The notes under the pieces: model-generated
Database searches by the model: none
The model's input: only the letters and a program-made list of their open reading frames with translations
Told to the model about the DNA's origin: nothing
Shown here: positions 25,688 to 35,508 of the stretch, piece after piece
How positions within the stretch are numbered: position 1 is the stretch's first letter
Layout of the letters: each line of letters begins with the position of its first letter
Translations under genes and position numbers: made by a program
Source: Brachionus rotundiformis
Lineage: Eukaryota; Rotifera; Eurotatoria; Ploima; Brachionidae
NCBI GenBank assembly: GCA_016802295.1
Contig: JAESIW010000138.1
Coordinates: forward strand, 2,146,897 to 2,210,896
DNA length: 64,000 nt
Direction of reading: 5' to 3'

Positions 25688-26005
25688 ATTGATAACCTAT
25701 AATATCCTCTTAAATTGTTCAAACCTTGGCTCATATTTTAGGCTTTATTTTAGGCTATATGACTTCTTCTTAATCTTAGTCGATTTGTTGGTAATTCATG
25801 ATGGAAACAGCAGGCTTAAATAAAATTTTAAAATATTTAAAATTATATTAATTTAAATTTATTTAAAAAAAATTAAATCTTTATTTAAATTATCTCATTT
25901 ATTGGATACAATATTGCCAGGTCAAGATACAAGATCGCATGGTGTAGTGGTTATCACATCTGTCTAACACACAGAAGGTCCCAAGTTCGAGCCTTGGTGC
26001 GATCA
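25688..26005 (+). repeat. Right arm of inverted duplication carrying tRNA-Val
   Basis: Inverted copy of 19,417-19,726 (landmarks given there), ending in tRNA-Val copy 3. The tRNA bodies are identical while the flanks differ by small changes, as expected if the flanks drift and the tRNA is under selection. Confidence 0.85.
25933..26005 (+). tRNA. tRNA-Val (anticodon AAC), copy 3
   Basis: Identical 72 nt body to the two minus-strand copies, with anticodon AAC in loop CTAACAC and discriminator A. CTTTTTG follows directly, giving a Pol III terminator. It lies 286 bp upstream of DDX42 on the same strand. Confidence 0.95.
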
Positions 26006-26290
26006 CTTTTTGAAAAAAAATGGAATTTTTTCTTCAGTTTTAAAGTAATTTATTTATATCATAAAGATGAGATAAAAATTCTCAAATATTAGAAAATCAA
26101 AATCAAATATTTAGATAATCAATAAATTAAAATTTTTAATAATTTTTTTTTTTAATTTCCATTTAACTATTCTTTGAAAATAACAACTTAACAAAAATTT
26201 TGATTCTCTGTTGCATAATTTATTGAAATATAAAATAAAAGATATTTTATATAAATATTAGGCTCCTTTTTTTAAGAAAATAATATAAGA

Positions 26291-28444
26291 ATGTCTGGAA
26301 AAAACTTTGGCTTTTCAGGCTTTAAGCTGAAATCAAATCCATCGTCGGACAAGTCTAAACAACCTGGACAATCGACTTACATCAAGCCGACATATGGTGG
26401 TAATACTTTTTCAATGAAGCATTCAACTGAGGAGGACTATTTTGATTCGGATGAGTGTGAGGAAAAGTCCAACTCGAAGCCTTATCAACCAGCGTCGGAC
26501 AGTGAACAAAGCGAAGACGACCCACTCGACTCGTTTATGGCTGGCATTGAAAAAACAGCTAAACAGGACTTGGAAAAAATGGGAAAAAAAAGCGAAGATA
26601 AGAAAGCCACCAAAGGAACTCGAGATGACATAGAGAATGAGGATGACCAAGAAAGCTATTTCAGGTGGTTAGAAGAAAATCCCAATGCTGGAGTTCAACA
26701 AGCAGATGAGGACGATCAAGACATTGAATATGACCAAGATGGAAACATTATTGTACCTGAAAAAAAAAAATTCATTGACCCATTGCCACCTATTGACCAT
26801 TCTCAGATTGAATATGAAAAATTTGACAAAAATTTTTACCAAGAACATGAGGATATAAAAGCTTTAAGCCAAAGTCAAGTTGATGAATTGAGAAAAAAGC
26901 TTGGCATCCGGGTTTCCGGTGCTTCTATTGCCAAACCAGTGTGCAGCTTTGCTCATTTTAATTTTGACGAACTCCTAATGAAACAGATTAGAAAATCCGA
27001 ATTTACCACACCGACTCCCATTCAGGCTCAGTCCATACCTATAGCCCTCTCTGGCCGGGACATTATTGGCATAGCCAAGACTGGCAGTGGAAAAACAGAT
27101 GCTTATTTGTGGCCAGCATTGATTCATATAATGAACCAAAGCGAACTTCAACCCGGAGATGGTCCAATAGTGCTAATCCTAGCTCCGACCAGAGAACTGG
27201 TACAACAAATTTACACAGAGGCTAAAAAATTTGCCAAAGTTTACAACATAGCTTGTACATGTGCTTACGGTGGTGGAAGTTTATACGAACAAACTCTGGC
27301 TTGTCAGGAGGGAGTCGAACTTTTGGTCACCACACCAGGCAGATTAATTGATTTAATCAAGAAGAAAGGAACTAATTTGAAACGAGTTACATTTTTGGTG
27401 TTGGACGAGGCTGACCGAATGTTTGACATGGGCTTTGAGCCACAGGTCACCTCGATAGCTAATCATGTCAGACCAGACCGGCAAGTTTTGCTTTTTAGTG
27501 CCACTTTTAAGAAAAAAATTGAAAAATTAGCCAGACATGTGCTTGTTGATCCAGTTCGAATTATCCAAGGCGAGCTTGGAGAAGCCAATGAGGACATAAC
27601 TCAAATAATCAAAGTGTTCAATGAAGGACCTCAAAAGTGGACATGGCTAAATTCCAAATTGGTCGAGTTTACATCCAAGGGAAAAGTGCTTATTTTTGTC
27701 ACCCAAAAAGCTAATTCTGCCGAGTTGGCCAGAAATTTGGAACAAAATATGTTCAAAGTTGGTCTTTTGCACGGAGATATGCATCAAGATGACCGTACTA
27801 AGGTGATCAATGATTTCAAAAAGACACCCGATATCCACATACTGGTTGCCACTGACGTTGCCGCACGTGGTCTTGATATACCGGCGATAAGAACTGTCAT
27901 CAACTATGATGTAGCCAGGGACATTGACACACATGTCCACCGAATAGGCAGGACAGGTCGTGCAGGTGAAAAAGGAGTTGCTTACACTTTAATTACTGGC
28001 AAGGATAAAGAATTTTGTCCTCTCTTGGTACGCAATTTGGAGGAAAAAGACCAAGAAGTGCCAAAAGAACTGCTTGAAATTGCTGAACAAGTACCATGGT
28101 TTAAAAATCAACGAAACAAAAATTTCAGACCAACATCAAGTGGCAGCGCTAAGATGAACTTTAAACAGAAAGAAAGGCCTGGTCTTGGTCTCAAATCAGC
28201 CTCGAGTTCCGCTGGAAACAAAACAAACAGCTCTTTTAAGCCAAGCACTATTGCCACTGCTGGACCTGGAACTAATAGAGCAGCTGCTCTTAAACAAGCA
28301 TTTGCCAACCAATTTAAATCCAGCTTTGTTAGTGCTAGTCAAAATTTAATTTCGTCTTGTGCAGTACCAAATAGTGTCAAGTACCAGAAAAGAGAATCAG
28401 GTGATAACAAAGTTGAGAAGAAAAAAAAAACCAGATGGGAATGA
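26291..28444 (+). CDS. DDX42: DEAD-box RNA helicase DDX42
   Basis: ATP-dependent RNA helicase associated with the U2 snRNP (SF3B) in early spliceosome assembly. Single exon, 717 codons. It has the DDX42-specific N-terminus: FGFSGFKL near the start, DDPLDSFMAGIE, GTRDDIENEDDQESYFRWLEENP and IDPLPPIDHSQIEY. The core shows the Q motif (TPTPIQAQSIPIALSGRD), motif I GSGKT (about residues 262-266), PTREL, TPGR, DEAD (about 371-374), SAT (about 401), VATDVAARGLDIP and HRIGRTGR (about 550-557). The C-terminal tail (RPGLGLKS, AALKQAFANQFKSSFV) matches the family but is shorter than the vertebrate tail, lacking the long Gly/His-rich end. Motif I is followed by DAY, where Ala-Ala-Phe is usual. Confidence 0.93.
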   Translation: MSGKNFGFSGFKLKSNPSSDKSKQPGQSTYIKPTYGGNTFSMKHSTEEDYFDSDECEEKSNSKPYQPASDSEQSEDDPLDSFMAGIEKTAKQDLEKMGKKSEDKKATKGTRDDIENEDDQESYFRWLEENPNAGVQQADEDDQDIEYDQDGNIIVPEKKKFIDPLPPIDHSQIEYEKFDKNFYQEHEDIKALSQSQVDELRKKLGIRVSGASIAKPVCSFAHFNFDELLMKQIRKSEFTTPTPIQAQSIPIALSGRDIIGIAKTGSGKTDAYLWPALIHIMNQSELQPGDGPIVLILAPTRELVQQIYTEAKKFAKVYNIACTCAYGGGSLYEQTLACQEGVELLVTTPGRLIDLIKKKGTNLKRVTFLVLDEADRMFDMGFEPQVTSIANHVRPDRQVLLFSATFKKKIEKLARHVLVDPVRIIQGELGEANEDITQIIKVFNEGPQKWTWLNSKLVEFTSKGKVLIFVTQKANSAELARNLEQNMFKVGLLHGDMHQDDRTKVINDFKKTPDIHILVATDVAARGLDIPAIRTVINYDVARDIDTHVHRIGRTGRAGEKGVAYTLITGKDKEFCPLLVRNLEEKDQEVPKELLEIAEQVPWFKNQRNKNFRPTSSGSAKMNFKQKERPGLGLKSASSSAGNKTNSSFKPSTIATAGPGTNRAAALKQAFANQFKSSFVSASQNLISSCAVPNSVKYQKRESGDNKVEKKKKTRWE

Positions 28445-28672
28445 AATTTGAGGATATTTTATTAATTTTAAATTGTTTCATTATTATTATTTTTTTATGT
28501 TATAATTATTAAAATAAATGTGTAAATTTTGGAAAATTATTTAACTTTTTATTTATTTGTTTATTTTCTAATTACTAATAGGCTCAATTAAATAATTAAT
28601 TAAACAATTTAAGATTTTATTTTTAAAAAATTTCAAAATCAAAATTAATAAAAAGTATTTAAACCATCGGTG

Positions 28673-29158
28673 TCACATACTTGATGAGGACATGTTCAAA
28701 CATTTGAAAACTTTACGTTTATTAACACCAAATACTCTCTTTTTTTTTGACAATTCTCTTACTTCTTTAATTCGTGGTATCTCTGGCACATGGCGTTTAA
28801 ACGGGGTTGTCATCTTGTTCTGATTTGGCATGGTTTCGTCAAAAAGCAGGCACTTTTTGATGCTCTGGGTTTCCATCTCGATAAATGAACTCGATTCCAG
28901 ATCGCTACTGGTCGAGTTGAAGACCAGTCCACTCAAGTCTTGGTTAACTGGATATTTTCTCGAATAGCAGGTCAAGCTTTCACATGAAGCTTTGAGTGAG
29001 TTGTAACCAGATGATATTGGTGTTAGACTTTGAAAGAATATCTTGTGCTTTGGTGTCGAGTTTAGGGATAAATTTTTGTGAAGCTGCATCAATTGACTGG
29101 CGAGTAGATTGGCTGTTTTGGCCATTTCTAGAACCAAGTTTAAGCTTTCAGATTCCAT
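28673..29158 (-). CDS. Hypothetical protein, 161 residues
   Basis: A single open frame with balanced composition, so probably real, but I do not recognise it. It begins with an amphipathic Leu/Met-rich helix (LNLVLEMAKTANLLASQLMQL). The middle is Ser-rich and polar. The basic part holds TPFKRHVPEIPRIKEVREL and KKKRVFGVNKRKV, which looks like a nuclear localisation or nucleic-acid contact region. The stop lies just after TCATCAAGTATG, so an unspliced read-through of a GT donor, with a further exon, cannot be excluded. Confidence 0.45.
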   Translation of the reverse strand: MESESLNLVLEMAKTANLLASQLMQLHKNLSLNSTPKHKIFFQSLTPISSGYNSLKASCESLTCYSRKYPVNQDLSGLVFNSTSSDLESSSFIEMETQSIKKCLLFDETMPNQNKMTTPFKRHVPEIPRIKEVRELSKKKRVFGVNKRKVFKCLNMSSSSM

Positions 29159-29513
29159 TTTTGTTCAGGAAAAATATTTTTATTTTTTTTATTTCATATG
29201 AGAGAATTTTATATTGAATTTTGAATGAGTACGTTGCAATCAAATTGGAACTAATTGCTGCAATTTTATCTATTTTTTATAATAAATTTTAGCGCACAAT
29301 AATTAAATATTGATAACGTACAGGAAGAAATAATAATCATTGATTTTTTTTATTAAATTTTAAGTTGGCTTATGAAAAATGTATGATTTTTTTTGCGCCA
29401 AAATCTTACCATCACCTACTCTATCTAACAGATAGTATATATTTTTAGAATAATGAAAAAAATTTTTTTTTTAAATTTTATTCAATGCTAATTTTTATTA
29501 ATTAGTAAAAATT
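29159..29513. other. Short intergenic region
   Basis: About 350 bp between two minus-strand genes. AT-rich; no gene or motif seen. Confidence 0.4.
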
Positions 29514-30122
29514 TTAGTATTTGGATTTTTTGTACTTGTCATCATATTTGTTGTAATCATTCTTATAATTATCATACTTCTTGTTATAGCTGGTATCTTT
29601 TTTGTAATCTTTTCCATAGTTATCATATTTTTTATACTTATTGTCATAGTTATCGTATTTCTTTTCATATTTGTTATCATAGTTATCATACTTCTTCTCA
29701 TATTTGTTATCATAGTTATCATACTTTTTTTCATATTTTCCATAATTTTGTGGATACTTGTTGTGATAGCTTGGCTTGTAGTCACTTTTGTAATTTGTGT
29801 TGTATCCGTTGCCATATTGGGAATAGCTGTTGAGCTTGTAGCCACTATTGTAATGTTTGTAGCTGGGATACTGTTTATGTCCGTAGTCCTGACCATACTT
29901 ATTGTAGCCATTGTATTTGCTTGGGTATCCGTTGTGGTAATTGTTCGAAGGATACTTTTGTTTTCCGTAATATTTAGTGGACATGGCATACTGTTGGTAG
30001 TTGTCGGCCTTGTAAGGCTCGTAGTAAGGCTTTTTATACTCATAATGGGGCACATCGTATATGTAAGATGTGGATATGGTGCCTATGAGAAAGGCTCCCA
30101 AAACAATTAGTAAATTGTTCAT
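29514..30122 (-). CDS. Secreted Tyr/Lys/Asn-rich repeat protein
   Basis: 202 codons. A signal peptide (MNNLLIVLGAFLIGTIS) is followed by an almost pure Tyr, Lys, Asn, Asp, Gly and Ser sequence with no cysteine. The C-terminal half has tandem copies of an 11-residue unit, YEKKYDNYDNK, three times nearly perfectly and then degenerating (KYKKYDNYGKDYKK). The DNA repeats with a 33 bp period around 29,620-29,740. Such composition is typical of extracellular structural, cuticular or adhesive proteins, but no function can be assigned. Start: the ATG directly precedes the signal peptide and has an AG acceptor-like site 9 nt upstream. An overlapping open frame in another phase is a by-product of the repeat. 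Confidence 0.75.
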   Translation of the reverse strand: MNNLLIVLGAFLIGTISTSYIYDVPHYEYKKPYYEPYKADNYQQYAMSTKYYGKQKYPSNNYHNGYPSKYNGYNKYGQDYGHKQYPSYKHYNSGYKLNSYSQYGNGYNTNYKSDYKPSYHNKYPQNYGKYEKKYDNYDNKYEKKYDNYDNKYEKKYDNYDNKYKKYDNYGKDYKKDTSYNKKYDNYKNDYNKYDDKYKKSKY

Positions 30123-30258
30123 TTTTTGTTTCTATTCAAATTTAGTTTTTATAAAAGATACAAATTTTCACTTATTTTATACTCTTTTTTTGCTACTAAT
30201 TGCTAAACTTTTGTAGTTTAATTAAGAAAAATTTTGTCAATTTGTTTATTGAATAAAG

Positions 30259-30934
30259 TCAGGCTGAAATTTCAAAATTATATTTTTGTATGTATGGATA
30301 GAGAAAAAATTTTAAAAAGTTAAATAAGCTTCTAAATGAGATAAAAAATTTGAGTGACTCAATTCTACATTTAAAATTCTCACTGGTCTCTGGTGAATCA
30401 ATTAACAAATTGCTTGTCAGATTAAATTCAAATGTAGGACTTGTTCTTAAACTAATTTCTCTAAGATGATAATTAAAATATGTTCCAAGGATAATTTTTT
30501 TTCAATATTACTTATGATCATTAATTGAAAATTTTAATAAAAGACAAAATGATTCTTTGAAAACTAGAACAAATTCCAAGCACTTTTCGCCTCTCAATTC
30601 GGCACTAATTAATTTGAATAGATCATTATCTTTGTCACTGTCTTAACTCTAATTATTAGATATATATTTCAAAAAACTTGTATCTTTATTTACCAAGATT
30701 CAACGCTTGGTTGTACAACTCAATCATCTCTTGGTCAAAATTTATGTACGATTCCTCTAAAAAATATTTATTGTAAAATATATACCAATTTTGCCAGAGT
30801 TTACCATCTAATTTTTTAATTTGCTGTTTAATACTTTTCTTGACATCTTCAAATTGTGTTTTTTCATTTAGATAAATATTATTCGGCTCATTGGATGCCA
30901 AAATAGCAAACTCTTTCTCAAAATAGCTGCTCAT
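30259..30934 (-). CDS. Hypothetical protein, three exons
   Basis: Exon 1 runs from MSSYFEKEFAIL (30,934) to QALNL. Two short introns (about 30,642-30,688 and 30,440-30,490) keep the frame open through ELRGEKCLEFVLVFKESFCLLLKF and SLRTSPTFEFNLTSNLLI to TGA at 30,259. Both introns have GT...AG ends and consistent phase, which supports the model. The product is about 195 residues, mixed helical, with no signal peptide or recognised domain. It lies 154 bp downstream of MRPL23 on the same strand, and the ATG is one base after TTTAACAG, an acceptor-like sequence. Confidence 0.6.
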
Positions 30935-31088
30935 ACTGTTAAATTTTAATATAATTAAATTTAATAATCAAATATATGCTCAATTATTGGCATTAAAATA
31001 AAAAATAGTAAAAGAAAAAAAAATTATTTAATTTAATTTTATTTTGTTAATTTAAATTAAAAAAAAGCTTTATTAATTTTTAGAATTT

Positions 31089-31574
31089 TTAAGCAAACCA
31101 ACCACCAATATCAAGTCTGTCAAGAACTTTATTTTTTTCCTTATTTTTCAAGCTTTGAATGGCTTTTATCTCATTTCTTTCCTCATTGGCAGGGTCTTTT
31201 TCCTCAAAAATGTCCGGAAAACTGAACTCTTTTTCTTTAAGTTGAACATAGGCAAATTTACGGTCTTCCATGGGCGGCGAAAGCAGCATAGGTTTCTTCG
31301 GATGCTCCATATACTCGCCTTTTTTCACCTCAACACGAACGTCTAATACAGGTATTTTGTATAATTTTTCCAAATATTGTTTTACATCATTCTTGGTCAT
31401 TTGCCAATGACATTCGAATTTTACCATATCCTTGGGAATGTTGTGCTCTGGTTCTACTAGCTTGAGCCAGTACAATGGCATGAAAATTCGGTGCCGAGGA
31501 TCACCCGGGTTCCAGATCGGGTTCCTTGGCAAAGGCTTTTCATGAAGATACCTCAACAAGTGCGGATAGCGCAT
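31089..31574 (-). CDS. MRPL23: Mitochondrial large-subunit ribosomal protein uL23m
   Basis: Component of the mitochondrial 39S ribosomal subunit. 161 codons, single exon. Diagnostic stretches are PLYWLKLVEPEHNIPKDMV, FECHWQMTKNDVKQYLEKLY, PVLDVRVEVKKGEY, KFAYVQLKEKEFSFPDIFEE and the C-terminal GGWFA, in the order of animal MRPL23. The start codon follows immediately after TTTAGCTTTTAG, so the AG touches the ATG. With the ADAT3 stop only 96 bp upstream, this suggests trans-splicing or an unseen non-coding leader exon. Confidence 0.9.
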   Translation of the reverse strand: MRYPHLLRYLHEKPLPRNPIWNPGDPRHRIFMPLYWLKLVEPEHNIPKDMVKFECHWQMTKNDVKQYLEKLYKIPVLDVRVEVKKGEYMEHPKKPMLLSPPMEDRKFAYVQLKEKEFSFPDIFEEKDPANEERNEIKAIQSLKNKEKNKVLDRLDIGGWFA

Positions 31575-31670
31575 CTAAAAGCTAAATTTATTAACTATAC
31601 TTGTTAAATTTGATTTAAAGACTTTTAATAGCCTTAGTTTAGAAAAATTTATTAAATTTTCAATTAAAGT

Positions 31671-32675
31671 TTATTTAAAAAGATCAGGATGCTTAAGGTC
31701 TCCTTCAATGAAGCATATTTTGCACTGAGAATCTGTCTGGAAATTGTCTGCTTGGAATACTTGGTAATTGTGGTTCAAATTAGAATGACAATGAAGCTTG
31801 AACTTGGAGCCAAGATAGCCGTATCTGGTCTTGAATATGTAAAAAACTTTGGATATACGTGAATGGACCAGAGCCATTGAGCACATACTGCATGGTTCAT
31901 GGGTCAAATAGGCGTAATAATTGGTGCATAGATAATCTTTTTCGTTGAGTTTTTTCCTAAAATTTGAATACAAATCCGAATTTTGGTCCGTGGTAAATTC
32001 CTCAAGCGGATCTTGGTAATTTTCTTCCATGTCCTTGAGCTCTTTGATCTGTCGTCTTGAGACATTTTCCAGTGCATGCATTACACTGTGTCTAAGTGGA
32101 TGAGAGTTTCTTTGGTCAAAACCACTGGCGACCAAGATGTCAGACCTTGGATCAACTATTAACGCTGCAGAGTGGCATTTTCTTGTTTCGCTTAGATTCA
32201 GAACTATTCTAGTATAAAAATCATGCTTCAAAACTTCCAACTCATTTTTCATAAAGCTCAAATCTAGCAAGCTTTCTATATACTTATCCAAGTGAAAGTT
32301 AATAGGCCAATATCCATTTGAAACAATCTCAAACTGACTTTTGGTCAGCACTTTATCAACAGGCAGCTCTATTTCCCTAATATTGTCCAAATAAATACTG
32401 ATATCATCAGGTAAATCCTTGAAGCTGTCCTTTTCACTTAAAATGACCTGAAGCTTGGAATCCAATTTGCGTATGCGTTTAAACTTGGGAGCATAGCCTG
32501 AAATAGGGTACAAGTCTGTCAATTTGTTGACCAACAAGGACACTTTTTTTTTATCTTTTATATCAGCTATTAAAAAATTTTTTAATTTAAAATTTTTGGT
32601 CAAATACTCGTCGGCAACAATCGGCCTCCATTTTATAGTTTGATTAAGTTTTAATTTTTTACAAGCAGAGCTCAT
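31671..32675 (-). CDS. ADAT3: tRNA-specific adenosine deaminase regulatory subunit
   Basis: Partner of ADAT2 in the enzyme that converts wobble A34 to inosine in tRNAs, including tRNA-Val(AAC), three copies of which lie in this window. 334 codons, single exon. The deaminase fold is seen in CHSAALIVDP, HPLRHSVMHALENV (the catalytic Glu of HxE is replaced by Val, the ADAT3 signature) and THEPCSMCSMALVHSRISKVFY (zinc cysteines PCxxC). The tail RYGYLGSKFKLHCHSNLNH also fits ADAT3. An acceptor-like TTTTTTTTAG lies 6 nt before the ATG. Confidence 0.92.
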   Translation of the reverse strand: MSSACKKLKLNQTIKWRPIVADEYLTKNFKLKNFLIADIKDKKKVSLLVNKLTDLYPISGYAPKFKRIRKLDSKLQVILSEKDSFKDLPDDISIYLDNIREIELPVDKVLTKSQFEIVSNGYWPINFHLDKYIESLLDLSFMKNELEVLKHDFYTRIVLNLSETRKCHSAALIVDPRSDILVASGFDQRNSHPLRHSVMHALENVSRRQIKELKDMEENYQDPLEEFTTDQNSDLYSNFRKKLNEKDYLCTNYYAYLTHEPCSMCSMALVHSRISKVFYIFKTRYGYLGSKFKLHCHSNLNHNYQVFQADNFQTDSQCKICFIEGDLKHPDLFK

Positions 32676-32922
32676 ATTGGTCTAAAAAAAACATCTTGGC
32701 AAAAGTTTAAGTTAATTCTATCTATTTTTGTCTTATGGTTAAATATGCCAATAAATTTACTATGGTTTTTAAACCATATATTTAATTAGATCAATTTTAA
32801 TTTATCAAAATAAATTTTATTTAGAAAAAAAAATTATCTGTTTTATTTTTTAGTAAAAAAATATTAACTTGTGAGTATTTTTTAGTTTAAAAAAATGAAA
32901 AAAAATTGGACTTATTTATAGT

Positions 32923-35204
32923 CTAAAAATTGTTTTTCTTCAAAGTTGACAAATGACTTTGGTCAGTTTGTGTCCAAGCGTCGCATTTGAGAACATTTTT
33001 TCGCTTTTTAGCAAGCATAAAACCAGTTTCTTTTTTGTTCATATTAACCAAGGCCAGTGGTGACCTGGACGCTTGGTTCTCCTCTAAACATGATTTTATT
33101 TTGCTCACAACAGTTAGCTTATTATTAGAAGATTTAGGACTATCCATTATCAAATGGTGACCAATGTCTTTAAAAAAAAAAACTTATAATAATCGAAACT
33201 TAATTATTTAATGAAGAGTTTTTTAAAAAATTAATAAAAAATGTGTTAATTTGCTTTTCTCTTTCTTAAATTTGGCTTACATTGTTTATTTTCATTATTG
33301 GTTTCGTCATGACTAGACTGCTTGTTTAAACGAGAGCCTCTGGGCACTCTTGGTGTATTGACTGGTGTCGCAAGATCCTCCACTATAATTTCGGAAGATT
33401 TTGGGCCATTATCAGGCCGAGTCTTGTCCTGGAACATGTTTGAATCGATGGCAGTTGACTGCAATAATCCACGAGCTTTTTTACTTGCTTAAATAGAAAA
33501 ATTACATCTTTGCCAAATGTGTTTTAGCTCACTTTTTTGGTTTAATTTAAATTCGTCATCTGAATTGGAATTAATGCTGGACACATCTTTTAAAATTGGT
33601 TCATCCTGATTGTTTGCTTTTTTGCTTCTTGGTGTCTTTGGCTTACGGTCTGGCTTTTTTTTAATTATTTCCTCATCGCTTTCATCAGAGTTCAAATTCA
33701 ATTCTGACATGGTAAAATTCTTTTTTGCCAAATTTTTCATTTCATCAGCATCTGTCTTCTTCTGGAAAAAACATGTGTAAAAAAATGAACCAAATTAATA
33801 GCGTATTAATACTCTTGATTTGGACTTAGCTGGTGAGAATAAGCCAAAATTATCAGCTCCTGTGTGCTTCAATGACTTAAGGGTCTCGGTCAATTTGGCG
33901 TGGATCTTGGCATATGGTGGTTCTGATTCAAACTCTAGTTTATTTACTTGATTTAAATAGAATTCAACAAATTTTTTTACACAATCTTGATCATTTTAAA
34001 TTAAAAATAAATTCATAAATAAAATTATTTTCTATTTATCTATTCACCTGATACATTTTTTACATTTAAATTATTTTTAAGAAATTCATCCACATCATTT
34101 AGACATCTAAATAGATAAACTAGAGTAAAATATTTGCTTTATTTTAGAGTTCATATCACTTTGTTTTGGACTGTTGGACTTGATTGGGATTTTTAAGCTG
34201 ATCCATCCATGGCAAAGTGCCACTTAACCAATGCACAACACAATAGCCCAAAATTTCCAAGTCTGACCTCCTGGAAATTTCTTGAAGTGAAATGAATTTA
34301 ATGGATTAGATTAGTGGTTTAGCTTTGATTAGTTACGGGCTCCGTCATGAGCGTCCAAGCTGGTGTATTCGATGGTTCCATTGTGCTTGCGTTCTGGCTT
34401 GACCTGATACTTTTGGTGAATGTTGTCTCTCTCGAAGCGATAGGCCAGGCCATAGTCAACCAAATAGGCCTCTTGGTCATTTTTGAGCATTATGTTAGCT
34501 CCTTTGATGTCTCCATGAGAGTAGCCTCTTTGGTGAATGTATTCCAGAGCATATAAAATTTGTCTCATTAGACACATAACTCCAGTTTCATTTACTTGAT
34601 TGGATGGATTGTCATTCACAAACGACTGCAGGTCTTTGGCATAGCGGTCCATGACCAAAAAACGATACTCTTTTTCATTATATGTACACAAACCTGAGGA
34701 TATAAATTTTGGTATTGCCAAATGATCTAGGTCATTTTCTCGCTTGAAAATTTTTACTTAGCAAAATGAAAAAATTTGACTAAAAAATTTTTATTATAAT
34801 TTTTTTTTATTGTTACATTGATCTTCTTTGGCACAATTAACATAAAAATGGCTCTCGCAGAACAAAGGCCCGTTGTCTTTTGGCTCTATTTTTACCACAT
34901 ACTGGGCATCGGCTAAATTTTTAGCCTGCTCGCCCTTGTTTGCTGTCAATTAGGATATTTTTTTAATGATTCAAGAATTTTATTTTTTTTTCTTAGTGGT
35001 ACCTAAGTAAATAAGACCAAATCCTCCCTGACCAATTGGCTTTCCAAGAGTCCAATTGTTCTTGAAAATATCTTTGAGCACGAAGCCGCTTGAGAACTTT
35101 TCTGGCATCTGGTAGCCATTCTTTTTTTTAGCAGGACCTAATCAGTACTTTTATTTTAATTCAAAACTCAATTTATTTGACCAACCTCTTGCTTTTGGTG
35201 GCAT
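32923..35204 (-). CDS. VRK1: Vaccinia-related kinase family Ser/Thr kinase
   Basis: Nuclear CK1-superfamily kinase that phosphorylates chromatin and nuclear-envelope targets such as BAF and histone H3. About nine exons from MPPKARG (35,204) to the stop at 32,923. The kinase domain shows PIGQGGFGLIYLG (G-loop), VVKIEPKDNGPLF (Lys), PKFISSGL, YRFLVMDRYAKDLQ, YSHGDIKGANIML (catalytic loop), VDYGLAYRF (DYG in place of DFG, typical of VRKs) and GTIEYTSLDAHDGA. The remaining lobe (34.3-33.8 kb) is split by short introns. The C-terminal tail (33.75-32.9 kb) is acidic then basic (PDRKPKTPRSKK, PNLRKRKAN), as in VRK1. The name refers to family similarity to a poxvirus kinase; this is a cellular gene. 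Confidence 0.88.
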
Positions 35205-35508
35205 TTTCTAATATTCCTTGATTTTACCTAATTTCTTCTAAATTCAATTTAATTAAAATCTATTTCTATGTAACATATCCAAGTACTACATATAGAAATT
35301 TTGACTACAATTTTTAAATTTTAGAAAGCTTTTAACATATGAAGCTATTTTTATTGTCTCGTAATTAAGAAGAAAAAAACTGAATAAAAATCAATTTATA
35401 AAATATTCTATTCAATGTTTTTTATATCTGTTTTTTAATTAATTAAAAAAAAATTAAATATGCGAAAAATATTGAAACATTGTCATAATTTCACAATTTT
35501 TACAAATA
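35205..35508. other. Upstream region of VRK1
   Basis: About 300 bp of AT-rich DNA between the VRK1 start and the TIR element. I see no gene. Confidence 0.4.

Noticed and set aside
29498..30055. 185-codon Thr/Met/Ile-rich open frame on the minus strand
   Set aside because: It is the alternate phase of the Tyr/Lys repeat gene; the repeat keeps several frames open. The chosen frame has a signal peptide and clean repeat units.
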